From JAAXHV01 sp965207165 (GTDB taxonomy: Bacteria > Pseudomonadota > Gammaproteobacteria > Eutrophobiales > Eutrophobiaceae): 64,000 nt of DNA. Under the pieces are notes generated by a model. That model was not told the DNA's origin and searched no databases. It saw only the letters and a list, made by a program, of their open reading frames with translations. A program made the position numbers and the translations under genes. The stretch lies in the NCBI GenBank assembly GCA_965207165.1, contig OZ242265.1:186001-250000 (forward strand), in the 5' to 3' direction. This document shows, in pieces, positions 1 to 8,542 of this stretch; the stretch's first letter is position 1; every line of letters starts with the position of its first letter.

Positions 1-549
1 GGCAAGCCGGCGCGGCCACAATGCACCGATGGCCAGGCTGACACTGGCGATGATGACTGCACTGACATTAACGTCAGCCAGTGCATCCGGCAACACGCTC
101 AATGCGCCCATGGGTCCGTGCGGAGACGTGGGCGCGCCCAGGAACGGCAGGAGTTGTATCAGGATGATGATGATGCCGATGCCGGACATGAACCCCGAGA
201 TCACCACGTACGGGGTGTAGGCTACGTAACGTCCGAGCCTGGAAACGCCCAGCAGCACCTGCAGGATACCGCTCATGACAACCACGGTCAGGGCTTCGCC
301 CAGGGTGGACGCATGGCTCGTCACGATGACTGCCATGGCGACGGTCATGGAAGGGGTGGGGCCGGATATCTGGGAGCGGGTGCCGCCGAATACCGAGGCG
401 AAAAAACCGACCGCGATGGCGCCGTAAATTCCCGCAGCCGCCCCCAGGCCGGAGGCGACGCCGAACGCCAGCGCCACCGGCAGCGCCACAATTGCCGAGG
501 TAACGCCGCCGAAGAGGTCACCACGGAATGTCTGGAGATCGTAGTTCAA
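1..549 (-). CDS. SulP-family anion transporter, N-terminal part (gene continues beyond window start)
   Basis: The reverse strand from 549 down to 1 is one open frame. Its first residues include the segment FRGDLFGGVTSAIVALPVA, then LAFGVASGLGAAAGIYGAI and a GPTPSMTVAMA segment, which is the hallmark start of SulP/SLC26 inner-membrane transporters for sulfate, bicarbonate or similar anions. An in-frame TAG lies just upstream (about 12 bases before the start), so the gene must begin at or near a TTG at 549; no ATG precedes the conserved region. About 183 residues are visible, all hydrophobic membrane domain; the usual C-terminal STAS domain would lie outside the window. The substrate cannot be told from this part. 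It is read in the same direction as the fumarase gene, 86 bp downstream of it. Confidence 0.85.
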   Translation of the reverse strand, partial: MNYDLQTFRGDLFGGVTSAIVALPVALAFGVASGLGAAAGIYGAIAVGFFASVFGGTRSQISGPTPSMTVAMAVIVTSHASTLGEALTVVVMSGILQVLLGVSRLGRYVAYTPYVVISGFMSGIGIIIILIQLLPFLGAPTSPHGPMGALSVLPDALADVNVSAVIIASVSLAIGALWPRRLA

Positions 550-589
550 GAGAGTTGTCTATCCCGCCATTTGTGTTTTTTTTATTCGT

Positions 590-607
590 CCCCTGCCTGC
601 GCAGGGG
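590..607. repeat. Short GC-rich inverted repeat between fumarase and SulP genes
   Basis: Arms CCCCTGC (590-596) and GCAGGGG (601-607) enclose a 4-base loop, inside a longer stretch that reads TTCCCGCC...GCAGG...ACGAA on the reverse strand. There is no T-run in the direction of transcription, so it is unlikely to be an intrinsic terminator. It resembles the dispersed TTCCCGC/GCAGG repeat seen at the end of the HisC-like gene near 43815. Confidence 0.5.
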
Positions 608-635
608 CGGGAATACGGTCGAAAAAAGTCCTGAT

Positions 636-2165
636 TTATACGGCTGTGGCCGCCTTGTCCCTGATAATGATCTGGCGCCACTCTGCCGGTCCGGTATGAT
701 GGACGGAATTGCCGCCGGTATCAACAGCAACGGTCACCGGCATGTCCTTCACCTCGAACTCATGGATGGCTTCCATACCCATTTCGGCCAAGGCAACGAC
801 CCTGGAAGCGGTAATCGCCTTCGACACAAGGTAGGCGGCGCCGCCTACGGCCGTCAGGTAGACCGCGCCGTGTTTCTTAATGGCCGCGATGCCCTCCGGC
901 CCGCGCTCCGCCTTGCCGATCATGCCGATCAGCCCTGTTTTCTCCAGCATCAGTCCGGTAAATTTATCCATCCGGGTTGCCGTGGTAGGGCCGGCCGGAC
1001 CGACGACCTCGTCCCGCACCGCGTCGACGGGCCCCACGTAATAAATAAAGCGGTTGGTAAAATCGACGCCTTCAGGCAGCGGCTCTCCCTGCGCCAGCAG
1101 GCCGGTCAGGCGTTTATGGGCGGCATCCCTGCCGGTCAGCAGTTTACCGCTCAGCAACAGGGTCTCACCGGGCCGCCAGTCAGCCACGTCAGCCCGGGTA
1201 AGCCTATCCAGGTTGACCCGCCGGGAGCCGGGGCCGGCCTCCCAGCTGATCTCCGGCCAGTCGTCCAGGTCCGGAGAGGTTTGCAGGGCGGGGCCGTTGC
1301 CGTGCAGGGTGAAATGCGCATGGCGCGTGGCCGCGCAGTTGGGTATCAGGCCCACAGGCAGGGATGCGGCGTGGGTGGGATAGTCGATGATCTTCACGTC
1401 CAGCACCGTAGTCAGTCCCCCCAGGCCCTGGGCGCCTATCCCCAGGTCGTTCACCCGGTCGTAGATTTCCAGGCGCAATTCCTCGAGCCTCGATTGCGGT
1501 CCCCGTTGTTTCAGCGCCTGTATATCTATGGGTTCGAGCAAGGCCTCCTTGGCCAGCACCACCGCCTTCTCCGCGGTGCCGCCGATACCGATACCCAGGA
1601 TCCCCGGCGGGCACCAGCCGGCGCCCAGTGTCGGCACCACGTCCACGACCCAGTCGGCGATGTTGTCGCTGGGGTTGAGCATCGCCATTTTAGCCTTGTT
1701 TTCGGAACCTCCGCCCTTTGCCGCGAGCTGGACTTCGACCGTGTCCCCCGGCACCACCTCCATGTGGATAACGGCCGGCGTGTTGTCCCGGGTGTTTGTG
1801 CGTTCCCCGGCCGGGTCGGCCATGATGGAGGGCCGCAATATGTTGTCCGGGTGGGTATAGGCGCGCCTTACGCCTTCGTTAACCATGTCCGCCACGCTCA
1901 TACCGCCGTCATCCCAGCGCACGTTCATGCCGATCCTGACGAATACCGTGACTATACCGGTGTCCTGGCAAATGGGTCTGCGTCCTTCCGCGCACATCCT
2001 GGAATTCACCAGTATCTGCGCCAGTGCGTCTTTCGCCGCCGGGGATTGTTCCCGCGTGTAGGCAGTGTGTACTGCTTCGATGAAATCTTTCGGGTGATAG
2101 TAGGAAATGAACTGCAGGGCATCCGCGACGCTCGTTATCAGATCTTCAGATTTGATTGTTGTCAT
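636..2165 (-). CDS. Fumarate hydratase, class I (iron-sulfur)
   Basis: The 509-residue product is a class I, oxygen-sensitive [4Fe-4S] fumarase, which interconverts fumarate and malate in the TCA cycle in the cytoplasm. Family marks include the cysteine in RRPICQDTGIV near the N-terminus, the PNCAATRHAHF signature in the middle, and the C-terminal beta-domain with YYVGPVDA, GPTTATRMDKF and GGAAYLVSKAI. Length matches the single-chain FumA/FumB type. A longer frame reaches 2231, but I chose the ATG at 2165 (MTTIKSED) because the extra 22 residues look non-native and would overlap the start of the divergent P450 gene. It is a likely fumA-type gene; the alternative is a related class I hydro-lyase such as L(+)-tartrate dehydratase, which I consider less likely given the single-chain length. 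Confidence 0.92.
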   Translation of the reverse strand: MTTIKSEDLITSVADALQFISYYHPKDFIEAVHTAYTREQSPAAKDALAQILVNSRMCAEGRRPICQDTGIVTVFVRIGMNVRWDDGGMSVADMVNEGVRRAYTHPDNILRPSIMADPAGERTNTRDNTPAVIHMEVVPGDTVEVQLAAKGGGSENKAKMAMLNPSDNIADWVVDVVPTLGAGWCPPGILGIGIGGTAEKAVVLAKEALLEPIDIQALKQRGPQSRLEELRLEIYDRVNDLGIGAQGLGGLTTVLDVKIIDYPTHAASLPVGLIPNCAATRHAHFTLHGNGPALQTSPDLDDWPEISWEAGPGSRRVNLDRLTRADVADWRPGETLLLSGKLLTGRDAAHKRLTGLLAQGEPLPEGVDFTNRFIYYVGPVDAVRDEVVGPAGPTTATRMDKFTGLMLEKTGLIGMIGKAERGPEGIAAIKKHGAVYLTAVGGAAYLVSKAITASRVVALAEMGMEAIHEFEVKDMPVTVAVDTGGNSVHHTGPAEWRQIIIRDKAATAV

Positions 2166-2178
2166 GGTATTCGTACAT

Positions 2179-2209
2179 TTGCCTGCCCGGGATGTGGTGA
2201 TAGTATAAC
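2179..2209 (+). promoter_or_regulatory. Candidate sigma70 promoter for the P450 gene
   Basis: TTGCCT (2179-2184) and TATAAC (2204-2209) are 19 bp apart; an alternative -10 is TAGTAT (2201-2206). The P450 ATG at 2219 follows so closely that the transcript would have almost no leader. The element lies in the 53-bp gap shared with the divergent fumarase gene. Weak consensus, read by eye only. Confidence 0.25.
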
Positions 2210-2218
2210 GTACTGAAA

Positions 2219-3448
2219 ATGAATAATTCATTCAGTTTCGAGCCCTTTTCAGCGGAATTTGCCCGGGACCCGTATTCCGTCTATACGCGTATGCGCCGGG
2301 AATGCCCGGTACACTACCACGAAGACTGGGATACCTGGCTGTTAGCCACCTATGAAGATGTAAAGATCCTGGTCATGGATGAGCGCCTGGGCAGGACGAT
2401 GGACCACGTGCTCACCCCGGAGCAGATCGCCGCTTATCGTGCCGGACAGGACTGGGATGCGATGCCGGCGCACAGCCGCTATGTAAAGACCTCAATCCTC
2501 GACAGCGAGGGGGAACTGCACAGCCGCTTGAGGAAGGCGGTGTTCAGGCTGTTCACCCCGGCGCGGGTCAACCGGATGCGGGACTTTATCCAGGACCGGG
2601 TCGAGCGCCAGATCGATAGCGTCGAGTCCCGGCAGGAGTTCGACTTCATCGAGAACCTGGCTGCCCCCATTCCGGGGTATGTCATCGGGGAACTGCTGGG
2701 GGTACCGGAACGGGATCGTCCCCGGTTGCGCACCTGGTCGGAAGACATCGTCCAGTTCTTTGAACCGGAACGGACCGGCGCGCACCGGGACCTGGCAGAA
2801 CGGGCTACGGCGGAGTTCGCGGAGTACCTGGCCGAACTGGCGGCAATACGCCGGAAACAACCGGGGCCGGACCTGGTTTCGGAAATGGCAACGTGGCGGG
2901 ACGGCACAGACCGCCTTGACCACGATGAATTGATTTCAACCGCCATGACCATCCTCATGGCGGGACATGGTTCGACCATCGATGCTGCGGGTAACGGCAT
3001 GGCGGCATTGTTCCGGCATCCCCGACAGCTGGCCAAGTTGAAAGCCGACCCCGGGCTGATCCATACCGCCGTCCAGGAGATGCTGCGCTACGAACCGCCG
3101 CTGCCTTATTTTCACCGTTATGCGCTGGAAGGTATGGAATACCGGGGATACGCATTTGACAAAGGCGCGAAGCTGGGTTTCCTGTATGCCTCGGCCAGCC
3201 GCGACCCTGCCTGTTTCACTGCGCCGGACACGTTCGACATCCACCGTGACCCGAACCGCCACCTGGCCTTTGGCGGCGGTGTCCACCATTGCCTGGGCAG
3301 TCACCTGGCGCGCCTGAACCTGGAGGTCATCTTTAATACCGTTTTGCGGCGCCTGCCTGGGTTGTGCCTGGCTGTTGCCGAGGATGAACTGAACTGGAAA
3401 CCCGGTATCCTGACTCGCAGTCTGACGCGTTTGCCGGTGGGGGTTTAA
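2219..3448 (+). CDS. Cytochrome P450 (bacterial soluble type)
   Basis: This 409-residue protein has all P450 core motifs: the oxygen-activation helix I segment MAGHGSTID near residue 247, the ExxR pair E287/R290 in EMLRYEP, and the haem-ligand loop FGGGVHHCLG with Cys358. No N-terminal membrane anchor is present, so it should be a cytoplasmic class I enzyme that needs a ferredoxin and a reductase for electrons. No such partner is encoded within this window. Substrate is unknown; the overall layout (EPFSAEFARDPYSVY start, short loops) is like bacterial CYP107/CYP180-type enzymes, but I cannot assign the family number. It is transcribed divergently from fumarase and is followed 9 bp after its stop by a long perfect inverted repeat. 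Confidence 0.95.
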   Translation: MNNSFSFEPFSAEFARDPYSVYTRMRRECPVHYHEDWDTWLLATYEDVKILVMDERLGRTMDHVLTPEQIAAYRAGQDWDAMPAHSRYVKTSILDSEGELHSRLRKAVFRLFTPARVNRMRDFIQDRVERQIDSVESRQEFDFIENLAAPIPGYVIGELLGVPERDRPRLRTWSEDIVQFFEPERTGAHRDLAERATAEFAEYLAELAAIRRKQPGPDLVSEMATWRDGTDRLDHDELISTAMTILMAGHGSTIDAAGNGMAALFRHPRQLAKLKADPGLIHTAVQEMLRYEPPLPYFHRYALEGMEYRGYAFDKGAKLGFLYASASRDPACFTAPDTFDIHRDPNRHLAFGGGVHHCLGSHLARLNLEVIFNTVLRRLPGLCLAVAEDELNWKPGILTRSLTRLPVGV

Positions 3449-3457
3449 ATGGAATGT

Positions 3458-3496
3458 GGGGTCAGAGTAAAAGCTACGAGCTTTTACTCTGACCCC
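3458..3496. repeat. Perfect inverted repeat of the GGGGTCAGAGTAAAA family
   Basis: Two 18-bp arms, GGGGTCAGAGTAAAAGCT (3458-3475) and its exact complement (3479-3496), flank a 3-base loop ACG. The same core GGGGTCAGAGTAAAA recurs, doubled, at 25090-25198. It lies 9 bp after the P450 stop codon and could also act as a transcription-ending hairpin, although no T-run follows. Confidence 0.9.
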
Positions 3497-3538
3497 GGAC
3501 TTCCGGATTTCCCACCAGGTGATGCGAAGATCGCGCTG

Positions 3539-5026
3539 TTACTCCGGTAACCGTCCGGTCAGCATGTGAGGTTTCACCAGCAGTCTTTCCAGCAGTTCGA
3601 AGAACAGTTCCACCAGTATGGCCAGGCCTGCCGCGGGGAGCGCGCCCTGCAGTATCAGGCCGGTGTCGTTCAGCGCGAGGCCGGTTACGATGGGTTCACC
3701 CAGGCCGCCGGCGCCGATGAATGCAGCCAGCGTCGCCGTGCCGATGCTGATGACGGCCGCGGTCCTGATGCCTGCCAGGATATTCGGCAGCGCCATCGGC
3801 AATAACACGTGGCGCAGTTGCTCCCGCCGGGTCAGTCCTATGGCTTCGGCCACCCGTTTCAACACCGGGTCAATGGTGACCAGCGCGGTAACGGTATTGC
3901 GCAGTATGGGCAGCAGGGAATACAGGAACAGCGCCACGATCGCCGGCAGCACGCCAATCCCGAACAACGGGATCATGAGCGCCAGTAATGCGATGGAAGG
4001 AATGGTCTGCAGCAGCCCGGCGATATACACGGTCGCGCCCGCCACGGAACGGACGCGGAACACCAGGATACCCAGCAGCAGGCCTACGAAGCAGCCCAGG
4101 GCCAGGGCAATCGCGGTCAGCTTGAGATGGGTAACGGTATTGCCCAGGATTGACCATACCAGCCTGTCTTCCACTGCTGTTTCCCCCAGGCCTTGTTCCC
4201 GGATGAACTCGCTCGCGACCTGTGCGAAGCTCATGCCGTCGACGGTCGTCTTCCTGTTCAATTCCTGCATGCGCTTGTCGTCGATTCTTCCTGACAGGCC
4301 GTTCAGGACTTCTCTGGCCCTGTCCGGCAGGTCCGACCGGGCAAACGGGATGGCATGGTATTGCGGGAAAAACCCGCGGTCGTCATCCAGTATGGCCAGG
4401 GCATACCTGGACAGTTCCCCGTCCGTGGAATAGGCGTCGATTACGTCAACGGAGCCTTCGGCGATTGCCTGGTAGGCCAGCCCGTGTTCGATGCCTGTGG
4501 GTTTTCCGGGCAGGTCATAAGTCCTGACCAGGCCGGGCCAGCCGTCTTCCCGGTTCAGGAATTCCAGGGAAAAGGCCAACACCAGTTCCGGATGGGCCGC
4601 CAGGTCGGATATTCGTGAAATCCCTTTTTCTTCAGCCGTTTTTTTTCCCATTGCCAGGGCATAGGTATTATTGAACCCGAGCGCTGGGAGTATCTGCAAG
4701 TCCAGTCCCGAAACCATTGTATTCAACTGGACCAGGTCCGGTTTGGGGCCATCCAGCTTCAGGATGGCTTCCGCCAGGGTGCCGGTATACTCTACGTAAA
4801 CGTCAATCTCCCCGTTTACCAGGGCTTCGTAGCAGACCAGCGTCCCGCCCAGTCCGAACTTTCTGTCTACATTGAACCCTTCCAGTTCCAGCGACCGGGC
4901 GATGACCTCGGCCAGCAGGTAACTTTCATTGAAGTTTTTGCTCCCGACGGTTATCTGGACCGCGCAGACCGGCAGGCACAGCAGCCACAGGGTCAGGGTC
5001 GCGAAGATGCGGCGGGGATCAGTCAT
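3539..5026 (-). CDS. Glycine betaine/choline-type ABC transporter, fused substrate-binding and permease protein
   Basis: One 495-residue chain joins two parts usually made separately. Residues 1-23 look like a signal or anchor segment (LTLWLLCLPVCAVQ). Residues 24 to about 280 form an OpuAC-type binding domain, with GSKNFNESYLLAEVIA at its start and VEYTGTLAEAIL. Residues from about 290 form a binding-protein-dependent permease domain with about five membrane segments and the EAA loop EAIGLTRREQLRHVLLPMAL that contacts the ATPase. Its start codon overlaps the end of the upstream ATPase gene by 8 bp, so the two are translationally coupled. The likely role is import of a quaternary-ammonium osmolyte such as betaine or choline; the exact ligand is an inference from the family. 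Confidence 0.93.
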   Translation of the reverse strand: MTDPRRIFATLTLWLLCLPVCAVQITVGSKNFNESYLLAEVIARSLELEGFNVDRKFGLGGTLVCYEALVNGEIDVYVEYTGTLAEAILKLDGPKPDLVQLNTMVSGLDLQILPALGFNNTYALAMGKKTAEEKGISRISDLAAHPELVLAFSLEFLNREDGWPGLVRTYDLPGKPTGIEHGLAYQAIAEGSVDVIDAYSTDGELSRYALAILDDDRGFFPQYHAIPFARSDLPDRAREVLNGLSGRIDDKRMQELNRKTTVDGMSFAQVASEFIREQGLGETAVEDRLVWSILGNTVTHLKLTAIALALGCFVGLLLGILVFRVRSVAGATVYIAGLLQTIPSIALLALMIPLFGIGVLPAIVALFLYSLLPILRNTVTALVTIDPVLKRVAEAIGLTRREQLRHVLLPMALPNILAGIRTAAVISIGTATLAAFIGAGGLGEPIVTGLALNDTGLILQGALPAAGLAILVELFFELLERLLVKPHMLTGRLPE

Positions 5027-5771
5027 TATCCCGGGCAGAGTTAGTTAATAATTCCCTGACGTAGCCGTCAGCCGGGTTTGCCTTGATTTCAGGCAGGCTG
5101 CCCTGCTGGATAACCTGGCCTTGCTTCAGTATCACCAGGTGGTCCGCGAGTATGGCTGCCTCGTTGATGTCATGGGTCACCAGCAGGATGGACCTGTCGC
5201 GGGACTGTGCGAGTTGCAGCATTTCCCGGTAAATGGAAGTGCGGGTGATGGAATCCAGTCCCGAAAACGGTTCATCCAGCAGCAGTAACGGCGGGTCCAG
5301 CATCATGGCCCGGCATAACCCTACCCGTTGCGCCTGCCCGCCGGACAAGCCGTACGGGAACCGTTCGGACAGTTCGTCATCCAGGCCGAACAGCGCCAGC
5401 AGAGCGTTGTAGCGGTCCCTGATCCTTGCCGCGGGCCATCCTTCCAGACGCGCAACCAGGGTGACGTTGTCCCGGACGGTAAGATGGGGAAACAGACCTG
5501 CTCCCTGCACGGAGTAACCCATGGTCCGGCGTACCCGGGGCAGGTGATCGTAATCCAGGTCGCGGCCCTGTATCCGTATAGTGCCGGAATCGGGCAGAAC
5601 CAGTCCGTTGACCAGTTGCAGCAGCGTCGATTTGCCGGCGCCGCTCTCGCCGACGATTGCCGACGTGGTATTTTCCGGCAACGCCAGTGTCACATCGCGG
5701 ATAACCGGCTTGCCGTTGTATGACTTGACGATGTGCTCAAACTCGATAAACCGGCCGGACAGTGGTCTCAT
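5019..5771 (-). CDS. Glycine betaine/choline-type ABC transporter, ATP-binding protein
   Basis: The 250-residue product carries Walker A GESGAGKST, the signature LSGGQAQR, Walker B LLLLDEPFSGLD and the switch histidine in LLVTHDINEAA, so it is a complete ABC ATPase energising the fused binding/permease protein encoded immediately after it. A longer frame extends to 5993, but that extension only repeats the end of the aconitase gene in another frame; the ATG at 5771 (MRPLSGRFIEFEHIVKSY) fits the family start. It follows the aconitase stop by 40 bp in the same direction, so it may be cotranscribed with it. No CBS domains are present at the C-terminus, unlike classical osmolyte-sensing ProV/OpuAA proteins. 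Confidence 0.93.
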   Translation of the reverse strand: MRPLSGRFIEFEHIVKSYNGKPVIRDVTLALPENTTSAIVGESGAGKSTLLQLVNGLVLPDSGTIRIQGRDLDYDHLPRVRRTMGYSVQGAGLFPHLTVRDNVTLVARLEGWPAARIRDRYNALLALFGLDDELSERFPYGLSGGQAQRVGLCRAMMLDPPLLLLDEPFSGLDSITRTSIYREMLQLAQSRDRSILLVTHDINEAAILADHLVILKQGQVIQQGSLPEIKANPADGYVRELLTNSARDND

Positions 5772-5811
5772 TGATTGGCCTTTCGTTACCGGATTTCCAT
5801 CGGAACCGTAC

Positions 5812-8469
5812 TCAGGCAGCCAGCTCCCGTAACACGTAGTGCAGGATACCGCCGTTGTTGTAGTATTCCCATTCCTTCGGGGTATCCACCCGGACACTGA
5901 CGGTGAATTCCGTCGCGGCGCCGTCATCCGCGACCGCGCTGACCACCACTTCCCTGACGCCGCTCTCCAGGCCGTGGATGGAATAGGTCTCATGCCCCGT
6001 CAGGCCCAGGCTGTCGGCGCTTTCTCCCGCCCTGAATACCAGGGGCAGTACCCCCATGCCCACCAGGTTGGAGCGGTGGATGCGTTCAAAACTGACGGCG
6101 ATGACTGCCCGCACCCCGAGCAGCCTGGTACCCTTGGCTGCCCAGTCCCGCGAAGATCCGGTGCCGTACTCGCTGCCGGCCAGGACGATCAAGGGTACTT
6201 CTTCCTCCTTGTATTGCATCGCCGCGGCGTAAACCGACATTTGCTCAGCGGAAGGCAGGTGCCTGGTCCAGCCCCCTTCGGTTCCCGGGGCCAGTTGATT
6301 TCTCAGGCGGATGTTGGCAAAGGTGCCGCGCATCATGACCTCGTGGTTGCCGCGGCGGGAGCCGTAGGAGTTGAAATCCGCCGGCTCTACCCCTTTGTCG
6401 ATCAGGTAAACGCCCGCCGGCGTATCGGCCTTGATGGCGCCGGCAGGGGAGATATGGTCGGTGGTGATGCTGTCGCCCAGCCTGACCAGCACCCGGGCGC
6501 CCTGTATGGGCTCGATTGCGCCGGGTTTTGCGCTCATGCCGGTGAAATAGGGCGGGTTCTGTACGTAAGTGGAGTCGTTGCGCCATTGGTACCTGTTGCT
6601 CCCGGAAACGTTGATGCCGGTCCAGTTGGCGTCACCGGCAAAGGCCTGCCGGTAGGATTGGCGGAACATGTCCGAATCGACGGCATTTGCGATAGTGGCG
6701 TTGATCTCGGCAGCGGTCGGCCAGATATCCTTGAGGTAGACGTCGTTGCCGCCGCTATCCCGGCCCAGGGGTTCACGCTGCAGGTCGATATCCATGGTGC
6801 CGGCGATGGCGTAGGCCACCACCAGCGGCGGCGAGGCCAGGAAGTTCATTTTGACCTCGGCGTGTACCCGGCCTTCGAAATTGCGGTTGCCGGACAGCAC
6901 CGAGGTCGCGACCAGGTCGCCCTCACGGATCCCGCGGCTGACTTCCCCGGGCAACGGCCCCGAGTTGCCGATACAGGTGGTGCAACCGTAACCGACGATA
7001 TTGAAACCCAGTCCGTTGAGGTGCGCACTCAACCCGGCCCGGTCCAGGTAGCCGCGTACCACCAGGGAACCCGGCGCCAGGCTGGTCTTGACCCAGGGTT
7101 TGACGGCCAGTCCCAGTTCTCTCGCTTTTTTCGCCACCAGTCCGGCGCCGATCATCACCGAGGGGTTCGAGGTATTCGTGCACGACGTGATGGCCGCAAT
7201 CACCACCGCGCCGTCGGCCAGTTCGTAGTTTTCACCCTGTGGCGTTTCCACCCGCGCCGTCCCGCCGCTCACCCGGTCTCTGGTAGCCTCGGCGAGGTGC
7301 CGGCGGAAGCTGTTTCGGGCATCATCCAGGGGGATCCGGTCCTGGGGCCGTTTCGGCCCGGCCAGGCTCGGCGTTACCGTGCCGATATCCAGGCCCAGGG
7401 TGGCGGAATAGTGCGCTTCGGGCATGCCTGCCTCGCGCCACATCCCCTGCGCCTTTGCGTAAGCCTCCACCAGTTCGACCTGTTCATCGTCCCGGCCCGA
7501 CAGACGCAGGTAGTTGACGGTTTCCCGGTCAATGGGGAATATGCCGCAGGTCGCGCCGTATTCAGGGGCCATGTTGGCGATGGTCGCCCGGTCGGCCAGG
7601 GACAGGTTATCCAGGCCGTCACCGTAGAATTCGACAAACTTGCCTACCACCCCGTGTGCCCTGAGCATTTCAACCACGGTCAGGACCAGGTCCGTGGCCG
7701 TGGCGCCTTCCGGCAGGGCGCCGTCGAGTTTGAAACCGACCACTTCAGGGATCAGCATGGTGATGGGTTGCCCCAGCATCGCCGCTTCCGCCTCGATACC
7801 GCCCACACCCCAGCCGAGCACGCCCAGGCCGTTGATCATCGTAGTATGGGAATCGGTGCCGACCACGGTATCCGGATAGGCTTCAAGCGCGCCTTCCACT
7901 TCCCTGGTGAACACCGTCCTGGCCAGGTATTCCAGGTTGACCTGGTGCACGATGCCGGTATCCGGCGGCACTACCTTGAAATTGGAGAACGCCTGCTGGC
8001 CCCAGCGCAGGAATTCATACCGCTCCCGGTTGCGCTTGAACTCGATGGCCGCGTTGCGTTGCGCCGCGTCGGGCGTGCCGAACACGTCCACCATGACCGA
8101 ATGGTCGATGACGAGTTCGGCCGGCGACAGGGGGTTTATCTTCTCCGGATCGCCGCCCAGGGACTGCATCGCGTCGCGCATGGCGGCGAGGTCCACCACG
8201 GCCGGGACCCCGGTAAAATCCTGCATCAATACCCGGGCAGGGGTGAAGGCGATCTCCCGTCCCGATCCGGCTTCAGGGCTCCAGTCCGCCAGCGCCGCGA
8301 TATCCTCCCGGGTGATGTTGACCCCGTCTTCGTGGCGCAGCAGGTTCTCCAGCAGGATTTTCAGGGAATAGGGCAGGCGGCTGATGTCATGCCTGCCGGC
8401 CAGCGCCTGCAATGAATGGATCCGGTAATCTTTGCCGTTTACTTCCAGTATTGTTTCAGTATCAGTCAT
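5812..8469 (-). CDS. acnA: Aconitate hydratase A
   Basis: This 885-residue protein is a full-length AcnA/IRP-type aconitase, converting citrate to isocitrate through aconitate in the TCA cycle. The three [4Fe-4S] ligands are visible as Cys430 in ITSCTNTSNPS and Cys496/Cys499 in GYGCTTCIGNSGP. Other family segments are QDFTGVPAVVDLAAMRDAM, VVGTDSHTTMINGLGVLGWG and, near the C-terminus, SEYGTGSSRDWAAKG. The start at 8469 (MTDTETILEVNGKDYRIHSL) fits the family and there is no alternative nearby. The two ABC transporter genes follow on the same strand. An equally long frame on the opposite strand is a composition artefact. Confidence 0.97.
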   Translation of the reverse strand: MTDTETILEVNGKDYRIHSLQALAGRHDISRLPYSLKILLENLLRHEDGVNITREDIAALADWSPEAGSGREIAFTPARVLMQDFTGVPAVVDLAAMRDAMQSLGGDPEKINPLSPAELVIDHSVMVDVFGTPDAAQRNAAIEFKRNRERYEFLRWGQQAFSNFKVVPPDTGIVHQVNLEYLARTVFTREVEGALEAYPDTVVGTDSHTTMINGLGVLGWGVGGIEAEAAMLGQPITMLIPEVVGFKLDGALPEGATATDLVLTVVEMLRAHGVVGKFVEFYGDGLDNLSLADRATIANMAPEYGATCGIFPIDRETVNYLRLSGRDDEQVELVEAYAKAQGMWREAGMPEAHYSATLGLDIGTVTPSLAGPKRPQDRIPLDDARNSFRRHLAEATRDRVSGGTARVETPQGENYELADGAVVIAAITSCTNTSNPSVMIGAGLVAKKARELGLAVKPWVKTSLAPGSLVVRGYLDRAGLSAHLNGLGFNIVGYGCTTCIGNSGPLPGEVSRGIREGDLVATSVLSGNRNFEGRVHAEVKMNFLASPPLVVAYAIAGTMDIDLQREPLGRDSGGNDVYLKDIWPTAAEINATIANAVDSDMFRQSYRQAFAGDANWTGINVSGSNRYQWRNDSTYVQNPPYFTGMSAKPGAIEPIQGARVLVRLGDSITTDHISPAGAIKADTPAGVYLIDKGVEPADFNSYGSRRGNHEVMMRGTFANIRLRNQLAPGTEGGWTRHLPSAEQMSVYAAAMQYKEEEVPLIVLAGSEYGTGSSRDWAAKGTRLLGVRAVIAVSFERIHRSNLVGMGVLPLVFRAGESADSLGLTGHETYSIHGLESGVREVVVSAVADDGAATEFTVSVRVDTPKEWEYYNNGGILHYVLRELAA

Positions 8470-8542
8470 ACAATTCCTTATAGTGGTTTATTTTAATATC
8501 TCATTTATTTCCCTGGCTGTGGGGATATATCCTGCACGCTGC

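Noticed and set aside
590..607. Hairpin taken as a fumarase terminator
   Set aside because: The T-run is on the wrong side for reverse-strand transcription; a dispersed repeat is the better reading.
528..2216. 562-residue forward open frame opposite fumarase
   Set aside because: Composition shadow; the reverse-strand fumarase has all family motifs.
5839..8415. 858-residue forward open frame opposite aconitase
   Set aside because: Shadow of a GC-rich gene; no domain features, while acnA on the reverse strand is complete.
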